Under the pieces are notes generated by a model that was not told the origin of the DNA, searched no databases, and was given only the letters and a program-made list of their open reading frames with translations. The translations under genes and the position numbers were made by a program. Below are positions 7,811 to 16,090 of a stretch of 64,000 nt of DNA, piece after piece. Location: assembly GCA_905479015.1 (NCBI GenBank), contig CAJQKV010000023.1, positions 1-64,000 on the forward strand, in the 5' to 3' direction. Positions within the stretch are counted from its first letter, which is position 1; each line of letters opens with the position of its first letter. The DNA is from an uncultured Cyclobacteriaceae bacterium (lineage in GTDB: Bacteria > Bacteroidota > Bacteroidia > Cytophagales > Cyclobacteriaceae).

Positions 7811-8923
7811 CTAAGTCAAGACTTTTTTTTTTACTACTTCCTCTGGTGCTGAAAGTTTGAAGGCTCGATCAAGTTGAGACAGCTTCATCAGGCAAAGTTC
7901 TATGTGAAGCCTTTGGTTTTTACTCTGTTTATAGCCCTGATCACATAGGTTAATCATATTTAATCCCGAAAGCAAAAATGAAGTAGATGACCGTTCAGCT
8001 TGATCTTTAAACTTATTCTTGACATTCTCCGAAACTTCTAACAAGACTAAGGTTGCTGGATTTTGACAAACCAATACATTCCTAAAATGTTGGGCCAAAC
8101 CGATTAGAAAATTGTGCGCATCAAACCCTTTTTTTAGTATTTCATCAAACAGCACCAATGTTGCAGATAAATTTTGCTCGATAAAAAGATCCGACAGCTT
8201 AAAATAATAATCATGATCAAGAATATGTAGATGAGTGATCGTATTTTGATAAGTGATTTTTTTGTCTGAAGAAAAGGTGACAATCAAATCAAACATGGAC
8301 AATGCATCTCGCAAAGCCCCATCTGACTTCTGTGCAATTAAATGCAAGGCATCATCATCATAACTAATCCCTTCTTTCTTCGCTATTTTTTTTAATTGGC
8401 CAACGATATCTTCGATTTCAATGCGGTTAAAATCATAAATCTGACATCTTGACAAGATCGTCGGAATGACTTTGTGCTTTTCTGTGGTAGCCAATATGAA
8501 GATGGCATATGAGGGCGGTTCTTCGAGTGTTTTTAAAAAGGCATTGAACGCCTGATTAGACAACATGTGTACCTCATCAATAATATAAACTTTATATTTA
8601 CCTTCCTGAGGGGGGTAGCGCACCTGATCAATTAGATTGCGAATATCCTCCACTGAATTATTGGATGCCGCATCTAATTCATAAATATTTAAATTGGCCG
8701 TATTTGCATCCCCATTTTGAGCTTCAAACCCATTGATCATTCGGGATAAAATTCGGGCACATGTAGTTTTTCCAACCCCTCGAGGACCACAAAACAATAG
8801 CGCTTGTGCCAATTGATTTTGCTCAATTGCATTCTTTAAAGTAGTGGTAATATGACCTTGACCTACTACCTCTTCAAACCCTAAGGGCCTGTATTTCCTT
8901 GCCGATACAACAAAACTCTCCAT
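7811..8923 (-). CDS. dnaX: DNA polymerase III gamma/tau, domains I-III (gamma-like short product)
   Basis: 370 residues. AAA+ clamp-loader ATPase: Walker A G46-PRGVGKT, Walker B IIDEVHML (about 114-121) and sensor/arginine-finger motif SRC at 158-160. Domain III (collar, about 240-360) follows and the ORF stops at once after EEVVKKKVLT. The short product would be a gamma-type clamp-loader subunit. The stop lies 10 bases after a run of ten A, and the -1 frame continues into the tau-like ORF at 7799. The usual four-Cys zinc module after Walker A is missing: the stretch RMINGFEAQNGDANTANLNI has no Cys. It assembles with HolA/HolB-type subunits to load the beta clamp. Confidence 0.93.
   Translation of the reverse strand: MESFVVSARKYRPLGFEEVVGQGHITTTLKNAIEQNQLAQALLFCGPRGVGKTTCARILSRMINGFEAQNGDANTANLNIYELDAASNNSVEDIRNLIDQVRYPPQEGKYKVYIIDEVHMLSNQAFNAFLKTLEEPPSYAIFILATTEKHKVIPTILSRCQIYDFNRIEIEDIVGQLKKIAKKEGISYDDDALHLIAQKSDGALRDALSMFDLIVTFSSDKKITYQNTITHLHILDHDYYFKLSDLFIEQNLSATLVLFDEILKKGFDAHNFLIGLAQHFRNVLVCQNPATLVLLEVSENVKNKFKDQAERSSTSFLLSGLNMINLCDQGYKQSKNQRLHIELCLMKLSQLDRAFKLSAPEEVVKKKVLT
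7823..7832 (-). promoter_or_regulatory. Candidate -1 frameshift or transcriptional slippage site in dnaX (A10)
   Basis: On the coding strand the reading is GAA GTA GTA AAA AAA AAA GTC TTG ACT TAG. Ten consecutive A residues contain the heptamer A AAA AAA needed for tandem slippage. One step back gives AAA AGT CTT GAC TTA GAT GAT, which stays open through the ATG at 7799 to the stop at 6951. Total fusion length would be about 657 residues against 370. Upstream lies a purine-rich AGAGGAAG. Downstream TTGAC (7819-7815) and GTCAA (7803-7799) could form a weak stem. An RNA with A11 or A8 gives the same fusion. Confidence 0.65.
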
Positions 8924-9040
8924 CTATCGTGCTATATTATGAAAAATTGGTCGTATTCAAAGACGAATTAGATAATAATTTACGAATTTGTATTAGATAT
9001 TTTAAAGGCCTTTTTTTGTAGCAACGAAATCTTAAAAAAA

Positions 9041-10120
9041 ATGAGCTCAGTGGTATTCAGTGGTATTCAGCAAATAGGCATCGGAGTAATCGATGTGAAA
9101 AAATCATGGAAATGGTACCGTAAATATTTTGGTATGGATATTCGTGTTTTTGAAGATGCCGCTGTCGCACATTATATGCTGCCCTACACCGGGGGTGAAC
9201 CTCGCGAGAGGTATGCTGCGTTGGCACTAAATCTTCAAGGCGGTGGTGGCTTTGAGATATGGCAGTATACCCAACGGACTCCTCAACCACCCAAGCAAGA
9301 AATACAATTAGGAGATCTGGGTATTTTTTGTGCCAAAATCCGTACTCGAAATATCCAAAAGACTTACCAATACTTTAAATCCGAAGGTTTGGATTTGATC
9401 GGTGAGTTAATGATTGATCCTAGAGGAATTTGGCATTTTTACCTCCGCGATCCAAACGGCAACATTTTTGATGTCATAGAGCAAGAGGCACCCTGGTTCA
9501 AAAATGAAAAAAAACATACAGGAGCGACTTATGGTGTGACCATTGGCTGTACAGATTTAACCAAGTCTATCTCTTTTTATCAAGATATTTTAGGCTACGA
9601 CCAGGTACTTTATGAAGGCGAGGATGTATATGACGATCTACAAGGACTGCCCCTAAAAGAAGGGAAATACAAACGCGCCATTCTCACACATTCTCAAGCA
9701 AGAGCAGGCGCCTTTTCAGAATTGTTTGGACCCAGTGAAATAGAACTATTTGAATCCCAACACGCGGAAAAAACCAAAATTTTCCAAGACCGATTTTGGG
9801 GCGATTTAGGATTCATACACTTGTGTTTTGATGTCAACGGTATGGATGCTTTAAGAAAGCAGTGCGAAGCCAAAGGATATGCTTTTACGGTTGACAGCAG
9901 CGCCGCTCAAGAGGGGGCTTCTTTTGATATGGGTGAAGCAGCTGGATTCTTTTCTTACATTGAAGATCCCGATGGAGCCCTCATCGAATTTGTCGAAACC
10001 CACAAAGTACCCATTGTCAAAAAACTGGGATGGAACTTGAATTTAAAAGCGAGGACGGCTAGCAAGCCCTTACCTAAATGGATGCTTAAAGCCTTTGCTT
10101 TCAATCGTGTCAAAGATTAA
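9041..10120 (+). CDS. Two-domain VOC (glyoxalase/bleomycin-resistance fold) protein
   Basis: 359 residues with two consecutive VOC modules: about 5-150 (starts GIQQIGIGVIDVKKSWKWY, ends RDPNGNIFDVIEQ) and about 165-320 (starts YGVTIGCTDLTKSISFYQDI, ends EDPDGALIEFVE). Each half keeps the Glu at the end of its last strand that often binds a metal. The fold serves glyoxalases, extradiol dioxygenases and epimerases, so the reaction is not defined. No signal peptide. The gene is 10 bases upstream of the asparaginase-like gene, and the three genes 9041-11421 probably form one transcript. The first 30 bases contain a short direct repeat (ggtattcagt, ggtattcagc). Confidence 0.8.
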   Translation: MSSVVFSGIQQIGIGVIDVKKSWKWYRKYFGMDIRVFEDAAVAHYMLPYTGGEPRERYAALALNLQGGGGFEIWQYTQRTPQPPKQEIQLGDLGIFCAKIRTRNIQKTYQYFKSEGLDLIGELMIDPRGIWHFYLRDPNGNIFDVIEQEAPWFKNEKKHTGATYGVTIGCTDLTKSISFYQDILGYDQVLYEGEDVYDDLQGLPLKEGKYKRAILTHSQARAGAFSELFGPSEIELFESQHAEKTKIFQDRFWGDLGFIHLCFDVNGMDALRKQCEAKGYAFTVDSSAAQEGASFDMGEAAGFFSYIEDPDGALIEFVETHKVPIVKKLGWNLNLKARTASKPLPKWMLKAFAFNRVKD

Positions 10121-10129
10121 TCAAATCCA

Positions 10130-10624
10130 TTGAGCACATTGAAAATAACTTTCATTCAAACCGGCGGGACTATTGATAAAGATTATCCGAAAACAAGAAA
10201 CGGTTGGGCCTTTGAAATAGGTGATCCAGCCATCCTGCGCCTTTTGGAAAAACTGAATCCCTCGTTTGAATATGAAATCATCACGGCTTTCAGAAAAGAC
10301 AGTTTAGAAATTGATCTAGCAGATAGAAATCAGTTGGCAGCATTGATCCAAAATCACGCATCCTCCATTTTTATCATCACCCATGGCACCGACACTTTAA
10401 TTGAAACCGCCCAATTTCTAGAAAAAAAAGTAAACGAAAAACTGGTCATCCTTACCGGTGCCCTGCGGCCCGAAAGATTCACCAATAGCGATGCTGCTTT
10501 AAATATTGGGACGGCTATTGGAGCCGCAAACAGTCTTAAAAAAGGCCTGTATATCGCCATGAATGGAATCGTTCAGTCAGTTGATTTAGCCAGAAGAGAT
10601 GAAAAAACAGATCGCTTTTATTAA
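10130..10624 (+). CDS. Single-domain asparaginase-like protein
   Basis: 164 residues, about half the length of a true L-asparaginase. The N-terminal signature is complete: T11-G-G-T14 with the nucleophilic Thr, and H85-G-T87-D88-T with the second active-site Thr and Asp, then LTGALRP. The C-terminal domain of normal asparaginases is absent. The ORF ends naturally and is followed 9 bases later by the next gene, so this is a short family rather than an obvious truncation; single-domain versions are known in Bacteroidota. The start is a TTG; no ATG fits upstream. Activity on asparagine is not assured. Confidence 0.75.
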   Translation: MSTLKITFIQTGGTIDKDYPKTRNGWAFEIGDPAILRLLEKLNPSFEYEIITAFRKDSLEIDLADRNQLAALIQNHASSIFIITHGTDTLIETAQFLEKKVNEKLVILTGALRPERFTNSDAALNIGTAIGAANSLKKGLYIAMNGIVQSVDLARRDEKTDRFY

Positions 10625-10632
10625 AAAAAAAC

Positions 10633-11421
10633 TTGACCTTAATTAAAAAGAATGATTCCAATTATTGCATCAGCATCCTAGGTTGCGGTTGGTTGGGTTT
10701 ACCCTTGGCCAGACAATTGGTCCAACAGGGACATCAGATCAAAGGGTCGACCACTTCCCAAGAGAAAATAGAAGTTCTGAAGAGCATAGGGATCATCCCA
10801 TACCTCATCAAACTGACTGAAGAGGAGCCTCAGTGGGTTGACTTTTTAAAAACAGACGTGCTGGTGATTGCGATTCCTTTAAAAGAAATAAAGCCTTTCG
10901 AATATTTGATCAAAAACCTTCCCTCCACAGTTAAAGTAATTTATACCAGTTCTACAGCCGTATACTTACCTAGCACGGAGCCTATCAATGAAAAAGGTGC
11001 CTTAGATACACAGCATCACCTTTTAGCCATTGAACAAGTCATTCGGAATTCTGAAAATCCAAGTACCATCATCAGACTTGCGGGTCTGTTTGACCAGCGC
11101 AGGCACCCAGGACGTTGGTTTGCGAATAAAGTCCTCAACAATCCAAACGGTCCCGTGAACCTCATTCACCTTGATGACTGCCTGGGTATTATTAACAAAA
11201 TCATCACCCATCAAGTGTGGAACGAAATTTTTAATGCCTGCGCCAATGAACACCCCTCGCGAAAAGATTTTTATTCGCGCGCCTCAAGAGCGCTAGGTAG
11301 CCCACCACCTCAAATAAATGAACAGAAAACTTCTATTAAAATTATTGACAATCGATGGATTAAAAAGAAATTAGATTTTTCATTCCATGTTTCCTTAAAT
11401 GATTTTGAAAAATATATTTGA
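10633..11421 (+). CDS. NAD(P)-binding epimerase/SDR-type protein (YeeZ-like)
   Basis: 262 residues. The N-terminus has a Rossmann glycine motif (ISILGCGWLGLPLARQL) followed by TTSQEK, where the adenosine ribose would sit. In the middle is IYTSSTAVYLPS and later IIRLAGLFDQRRHPGRW, as in extended SDR/NAD-dependent epimerase proteins of the YeeZ type. The Y-x-x-x-K catalytic pair of normal epimerases is not evident, so it may be a binding protein or a divergent reductase. The start is TTG, directly behind the asparaginase-like gene. Confidence 0.7.
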   Translation: MTLIKKNDSNYCISILGCGWLGLPLARQLVQQGHQIKGSTTSQEKIEVLKSIGIIPYLIKLTEEEPQWVDFLKTDVLVIAIPLKEIKPFEYLIKNLPSTVKVIYTSSTAVYLPSTEPINEKGALDTQHHLLAIEQVIRNSENPSTIIRLAGLFDQRRHPGRWFANKVLNNPNGPVNLIHLDDCLGIINKIITHQVWNEIFNACANEHPSRKDFYSRASRALGSPPPQINEQKTSIKIIDNRWIKKKLDFSFHVSLNDFEKYI

Positions 11422-11438
11422 AGTGATCTGAGTTTAAC

Positions 11439-12308
11439 TCAATGATTTTTTTTCTTTCTTTTCAGCCCCAAGGTTTTGATAAAAAAAGCGTTAAGCCATC
11501 CCACAGAGAGCCAATTAGGCAAAGTATAATTGAAGAAGTGATGTTTTGTGATGATGTAATTGCTCTTTGGTGCCGCGCTTTCAAATATTTTTATGATCCG
11601 CTCAGACAAAACTTCAGGGGTCATCGCTTTCTTAATGGTCTTCAAAACAAACTTATTCAGAAATGCATTCATGGCCTTTTCATAGGGCGTATCGCTAAAC
11701 TCCTCGGTGGCTTTCAATATCGTCTTGTCAAAAATAGGGGTCTTTATAGGACCGGGACCCACTACAATAAGCTTGATTCCATAAATATTTAATTCGGTTC
11801 TAAGACTTTGAGACAATCCCTCCAAAGCAAATTTAGATCCGCAATAAGCACCAATAAAAGGCATGGCAATTTTACCATTAATAGAACTGATCATTACTAT
11901 TCGACCAGGCGTGCCTTGCCTCTGGTTGTTTGTTCCTAGAAGACCTGAAAACACCTGAGATACCTTTATAAGACCAATAACATTTACTTCGAATTGATAT
12001 CTTAAATCATTCACAGAAAGGTGTAATAGCGGACCTGCAACGGCCAATCCAGCATTATTGAAAAGTCCTGTTAAGGTAGACCCGTTCAATCTCTTTTCTA
12101 CTTCTAAAGCTGCCTTTTCAATAGCTGCATGATCTGTAATATCAAAATATAGCGGTATAAAAGTAGCTCCGAATTTATCAGAAAGTCGTTGACCATCTTC
12201 TGGCTTCCTGACACTTCCAAACACCAAATAGCCTTTGGAAAGCAAATCAACACAAAGCTGATATCCGATCCCAGTGGATACTCCCGTAATGACTACACTT
12301 TTATTCAT
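11439..12308 (-). CDS. Short-chain dehydrogenase/reductase
   Basis: 289 residues. Classical SDR: cofactor motif T8-G-V-S-T-G-I-G15, NNAG at 84-87, catalytic Ser 141/142 in VMISSINGK, Tyr155 and Lys159 (YCGSK), then the GPGPIKTP loop. The C-terminal 60 residues are longer than in a minimal SDR and end in a basic GLKRKKKNH tail. It would oxidise or reduce a hydroxyl/keto group with NAD(P); the substrate is unknown. Its start overlaps the end of the thioesterase gene by 8 bases, so they are co-translated, which hints at an acyl or lipid substrate. Confidence 0.88.
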   Translation of the reverse strand: MNKSVVITGVSTGIGYQLCVDLLSKGYLVFGSVRKPEDGQRLSDKFGATFIPLYFDITDHAAIEKAALEVEKRLNGSTLTGLFNNAGLAVAGPLLHLSVNDLRYQFEVNVIGLIKVSQVFSGLLGTNNQRQGTPGRIVMISSINGKIAMPFIGAYCGSKFALEGLSQSLRTELNIYGIKLIVVGPGPIKTPIFDKTILKATEEFSDTPYEKAMNAFLNKFVLKTIKKAMTPEVLSERIIKIFESAAPKSNYIITKHHFFNYTLPNWLSVGWLNAFFIKTLGLKRKKKNH

Positions 12309-12708
12309 AAGCTAAAAAAACAGATTTAATCTCATCGGTAATTCGTTTGGGCTTGAACGACTGCGCATCTACCAGACACCATTGCGTGTTGGCTTCGGCC
12401 ATGAGGACTTCCCTATCATCATAGATCCAAACCATGCGCTCCCACAATGCACCTTTGGCATTATCAAAAACCTCTGTTTTTATAAATGCTTTTTGATGAA
12501 TCTTTAATGGCTTTTTATAAGTGATATTATGATTTACCACCACCCACTTGTATTGATTTATAATTTCCTGAGTAGCGCGGATCTGCCAATGTTCTTTGGC
12601 AATATCTTGTACCCAACTGAGGTAGACTACATTGTTCACATGATCTAGTTCATCTATATCTGCTGGTTTAACAACAATCATTTTTTGATATGTAGATACT
12701 TTATCCAT
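12301..12708 (-). CDS. Acyl-CoA thioesterase, 4HBT/hotdog fold
   Basis: 135 residues, the usual length of a single hotdog domain. The motif DIDELDHVNNVVYLSWVQD contains the Asp and the HVNN/xxY pattern of YbgC/FadM-like thioesterases; the Asp is the usual catalytic residue. These enzymes hydrolyse acyl-CoA or acyl-ACP thioesters in the cytoplasm. Overlaps the SDR gene downstream and shares one base with the upstream hypothetical gene at 12708, giving a three-gene operon on the minus strand. Confidence 0.85.
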   Translation of the reverse strand: MDKVSTYQKMIVVKPADIDELDHVNNVVYLSWVQDIAKEHWQIRATQEIINQYKWVVVNHNITYKKPLKIHQKAFIKTEVFDNAKGALWERMVWIYDDREVLMAEANTQWCLVDAQSFKPKRITDEIKSVFLAYE

Positions 12709-13394
12709 TAATAAACTACTAAATCTTTAACCTCCTTTTTGTACCAATAAAGCGTCTCAAAATTTCCAGGAAACCAAGCGCCTTTTCTTTTTTTCCATCC
12801 CATCCATTCACTTTTTACACCCCCTATGGGAAGCATTTTTACCCACATTTTCCAAGCTCTTGGAAAATAATTCTCATCCAATAGCCAAAGATAAGTATCT
12901 CCAGGCGTTGACCCTCCTTGCGTATAGGTAACCAATAACCCATATCCTTTCGGTACCTTGACGCTGCTTAGCAAGACACCTGGGTCATTTAATTTATAGG
13001 GTGCCACCAGCCAAAAAGAGTCATTATTAAAATACTGAATGGCCTGATTGACTGCTTTTTTATTTTGATCACCTAACAAAATGATACCCCCTTGATAAGC
13101 CATTCCCTCTAGGGTTTCGGTCGATACATTTACTTCAAGATCAGCCCAAATGACTTTTACCGAATCCTCTTTTTTGTTCCAATCAAAGTGATGGAATCCA
13201 TATTGCCAAGAAATAAAACGCAAGCTATCATATGCTGGTTTATTCATGGCTTCTGACATTTTTTCAGCCAACCAAAGGGCTTCTTGACTTCCTTTTGATT
13301 CAGGTAATCTTTCATCTAAAACAACGATCAATAATCCAATAGATAGCAGCATCCCTACTAGGAAAATTAATGAAAATACAAGTCTCCTTTTCAA
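12708..13394 (-). CDS. Membrane-anchored or exported protein of unknown function
   Basis: 228 residues. The first 27 residues hold a basic start and a long hydrophobic stretch (LVFSLIFLVGMLLSIGLLIVV), a signal anchor or signal peptide without a lipobox. The remainder is rich in Trp and aromatic residues, predicted beta-rich, with segments such as WQYGFHHFDW and YPRAW-like motifs. It recalls exported beta-sheet proteins of Bacteroidota, but I do not recognise the family. First gene of the operon with the thioesterase and SDR. Confidence 0.7.
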   Translation of the reverse strand: MKRRLVFSLIFLVGMLLSIGLLIVVLDERLPESKGSQEALWLAEKMSEAMNKPAYDSLRFISWQYGFHHFDWNKKEDSVKVIWADLEVNVSTETLEGMAYQGGIILLGDQNKKAVNQAIQYFNNDSFWLVAPYKLNDPGVLLSSVKVPKGYGLLVTYTQGGSTPGDTYLWLLDENYFPRAWKMWVKMLPIGGVKSEWMGWKKRKGAWFPGNFETLYWYKKEVKDLVVY

Positions 13395-13954
13395 TTAATA
13401 TTTGAGGTTAAGGTAATTATTGTATTGCAAGCCATAAAGTTAGTTTGCGATCGTTAGGTGAATCAGTCAGAAGATAAGTCTCCTAAATCCCATATCCCTA
13501 ATATTACTCGTTCTTATTTAATAATAAATAAAAAAATACTAGAAATTGGCCATACTTACCTTATTTGATGTTCAATAGATTTTCTCATAGGGATATTTTT
13601 TACTCGATTCCTCTCCCATAAAATGAATTAAAATCATTCAGCCTATCACTTGAAAAACTTTCTAATATAAGCTTTGATGACCCTTTGAAATCATTTTTCA
13701 CAGGAATACGACTAAGTCTATTAACCGCTATTGCGATCTGACCGGATTCCAAAAAAAAATGGCTGTTTCGAGTGCCTTCAATCAGGTGTGAAATCACGGC
13801 CTACTTTTAGATTTTTTGAAGCGATTCCTTTTGAAAAAATTTAGTTTGAATCAATAATTTAGTTTGAATTAGTACTTATTTTATTACATTTATAATTTAA
13901 AAGATTCTTTCTTTCAATATGGCAAGCATTAAATATTTAATTGATTAACTACAA
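13395..13954. other. Intergenic region of 560 bp between divergent genes
   Basis: AT-rich spacer between the operon at 11439-13394 and the DoxX gene. It contains a minus-strand open frame of 65 codons with a GTG start (13600-13797; LIEGTRNSHFFLESGQIAIA is its most protein-like part). I recognise no family in it and it has no convincing ribosome-binding context, so I do not call it a gene. It could be a remnant. Two copies of tagtttgaat occur near 13841-13868. No terminator-like hairpin is obvious. Confidence 0.5.
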
Positions 13955-14440
13955 ATGACAACAGACATCAATCTTAGCAAAACGGGTCGCAATAGCTTGG
14001 TCCTTTTACGCATCCTGATAGGATGGCATTTTTTATATGAAGGCGTTTTAAAACTATATAATCCAGCATGGACCTCCAAAGCCTACCTGTCAAGCGCTGA
14101 ACTATTGACTCCCCTATTTCAATGGCTCTCGGGTGATGGTATGATTCATTTAGTGGATAATCTTAATATTTTCAGCCTAATGGTGGTGGGTCTTTCCTTA
14201 CTTCTGGGTTATTTTGAGCGGGTCGGTTCGGTTTTTGGAATTTTCTTGCTCCTTATGTACTATCTGGCACATCCGGCATTACCAGGTGCCTCTCAAGCGG
14301 GTACAGAAGGCTCTTATTGGATCATTAACAAAAATCTCATTGAAGCCGCTGCACTTTTTGTCCTCTACCAAATGCCTACAGGTACTTATTTTGGGCTTCA
14401 ATCATTGAAAAAAAATCTTTTAAATCCCCAAACCAAATAG
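13955..14440 (+). CDS. DoxX family membrane protein
   Basis: 161 residues with four hydrophobic segments (about 14-34, 67-85, 86-106, 127-145). The start LLRILIGWHFLYEGVLKLYNPAW and the later LLLMYYLAHP are typical of DoxX proteins; a conserved Glu sits in the first helix. The biochemical role of the family is unclear (quinol oxidase-associated or redox-stress functions are reported for relatives). It ends 2 bases before the Gfo/Idh/MocA oxidoreductase gene, a pairing that suggests it serves as membrane partner or electron acceptor for that exported enzyme. Confidence 0.85.
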   Translation: MTTDINLSKTGRNSLVLLRILIGWHFLYEGVLKLYNPAWTSKAYLSSAELLTPLFQWLSGDGMIHLVDNLNIFSLMVVGLSLLLGYFERVGSVFGIFLLLMYYLAHPALPGASQAGTEGSYWIINKNLIEAAALFVLYQMPTGTYFGLQSLKKNLLNPQTK

Positions 14441-14442
14441 TC

Positions 14443-16059
14443 ATGTCAGAAGATAAAAAGAGTAATTGGTCGCGAAGGGACCTACTGAAAGGAATTGCTG
14501 GTGTACCTATCGTAGGAAGTGTTTGGTGGGCCGGTGCTAGTAAAGGTGTCAATAATACGCAAGCCAGAGATTCTATTTTAAAAACATTAAACATCAATGC
14601 CTCCCCGCCACCACCCTCAGGTCCCATGGCTGGAGATCCCATTAGAATTGGAATCATTGGTTTTGGCATCAGAGGTCCCCAGTTGTGCAGAGCACTAGGT
14701 TTTGGTCAGAAAAGTTGGCTAGCAAGTATGGCTGAAGCTGCCAAAAAGAATCCAAAGGATACCCGTTTGTCTTCGTTTTTAGAACAAGAGCACCTCAACG
14801 TTCACATCACGGCCGTCTGTGACCTTTTCGATGTGCGCGCACAAGATGCAATAGATTCTTTCAGTACCGATGAAGTAAAGGTTCAAAGGTTCCGTACGCA
14901 TCAAGAATTGGTCGAAAGCAATGTGGTTGACGCCGTTGTGATTGCCACGCCAGATCATTGGCATGCACCCATTGCCATTGCAGCCCTAGAGGCAGGTAAG
15001 CATGTCTATGTAGAAAAACCAATGACACATAATATTAAAGAGACTTATGCTTTGAAAGAGGCTGTTGAAGCTTCAAATGTGGTCTTTCAAGTAGGACATC
15101 AACACAGACAAACACAGAGTTTTTTGACTGCCCAAGACGTAGTCAAAAAAAATATCCTTGGCCATGTTTCTCTGATTCAAGCCAATACCAATCGAAATGA
15201 TGACAATGGGGCGTGGCAATACCCCATCCATGAAAAAGCCAATCCCAATACCGTCGATTGGAAACAGTTTATCGGAAACGCTCCCATGGTTCCTTTCAAT
15301 GCTGAACATTTTTTCCGTTGGAGAAAATGGTGGGCTTATGGATCCGGCTTATCCGGAGACCTCATGTCCCATGATTACGACCGAGTAAATTGTATCTTAA
15401 AAATGGGAATTCCCAATTCTGTAGTCGCCTCAGGGGGCATCTATACCCATAAAGATGGTAGAAATGTTCCCGATGTTATGCAAGTAAATATGGAGTTTCC
15501 TGATTTTTCAACGGGTTCTAGTCAAGCGGCAGGAAAAGAAAAGGGGATGACCCTGGTCTACAGTGCTACCTTAGGTAATCAATATGGTAGAACGACTGCC
15601 TTTATGGGTCATGATGCCACGATGGAAGTCGGTAATAGTTTGACGATTTATGCCGATGGCAACTCTACCAAATTTAAAGAGAAACTGACATCAGAAGAAA
15701 TGGACCCCAACGTCCCTATATATCAATACGACCCCGCCTCAGGAAGTGTGGACGGCGTTACTTCTGCTACGGCTAAATATTTCGCTGATAAAGGCCTGCT
15801 TTGGACCTATAGAGATGGTAAGCGTGTAGACTCAACCCATCTGCACGTACGAGAATGGCTGAGCTGTATTCGAAACGGAGGCACTCCAAGTTGTAACATT
15901 AAAGAAGGGTTTGAGGAAGCCATGACCTCGCACATGGGCGGTCTATCCTACAAACTAGGTCGCAGAATAGATTGGGATCAAGCCAAGCAAGAAATTGTGC
16001 CCGTAAAAGGATATGATTTAGATGAAGCCTTACTTAAAGATAAGGAGAAGATTGCTTAA
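14443..16059 (+). CDS. Tat-exported Gfo/Idh/MocA family oxidoreductase
   Basis: 538 residues. A twin-arginine signal is present (WSRRDLLKGIAGVPIVGSVW, residues about 9-28), so the protein is exported folded with its cofactor. Residues about 65-200 are the NAD(P)-binding Rossmann domain (IGIIGFGIRGPQL, VVIATPDHWHA, HVYVEKPMTHN with the conserved EKP). The C-terminal alpha/beta domain follows and contains GDLMSHDYDR. The family oxidises or rearranges sugars. Exported members with a tightly bound cofactor are frequent in Bacteroidota and often linked to polysaccharide use. Operon with DoxX, 2 bases apart. Confidence 0.9.
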   Translation: MSEDKKSNWSRRDLLKGIAGVPIVGSVWWAGASKGVNNTQARDSILKTLNINASPPPPSGPMAGDPIRIGIIGFGIRGPQLCRALGFGQKSWLASMAEAAKKNPKDTRLSSFLEQEHLNVHITAVCDLFDVRAQDAIDSFSTDEVKVQRFRTHQELVESNVVDAVVIATPDHWHAPIAIAALEAGKHVYVEKPMTHNIKETYALKEAVEASNVVFQVGHQHRQTQSFLTAQDVVKKNILGHVSLIQANTNRNDDNGAWQYPIHEKANPNTVDWKQFIGNAPMVPFNAEHFFRWRKWWAYGSGLSGDLMSHDYDRVNCILKMGIPNSVVASGGIYTHKDGRNVPDVMQVNMEFPDFSTGSSQAAGKEKGMTLVYSATLGNQYGRTTAFMGHDATMEVGNSLTIYADGNSTKFKEKLTSEEMDPNVPIYQYDPASGSVDGVTSATAKYFADKGLLWTYRDGKRVDSTHLHVREWLSCIRNGGTPSCNIKEGFEEAMTSHMGGLSYKLGRRIDWDQAKQEIVPVKGYDLDEALLKDKEKIA

Positions 16060-16090
16060 TTTGAGCCGCCGCACTAACGATGAGCAAAAA

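Noticed and set aside
9048-9070. Short direct repeat ggtattcag at the start of the VOC gene
   Set aside because: Only two copies of about ten bases; too short to carry meaning on its own.
11442-11792. 116-codon plus-strand ORF
   Set aside because: Antisense shadow of the SDR gene, without a plausible product.
13600-13797. 65-codon minus-strand ORF with GTG start in a spacer
   Set aside because: Some protein-like segments, but no family recognised and no start context; kept only as a note on the intergenic region.
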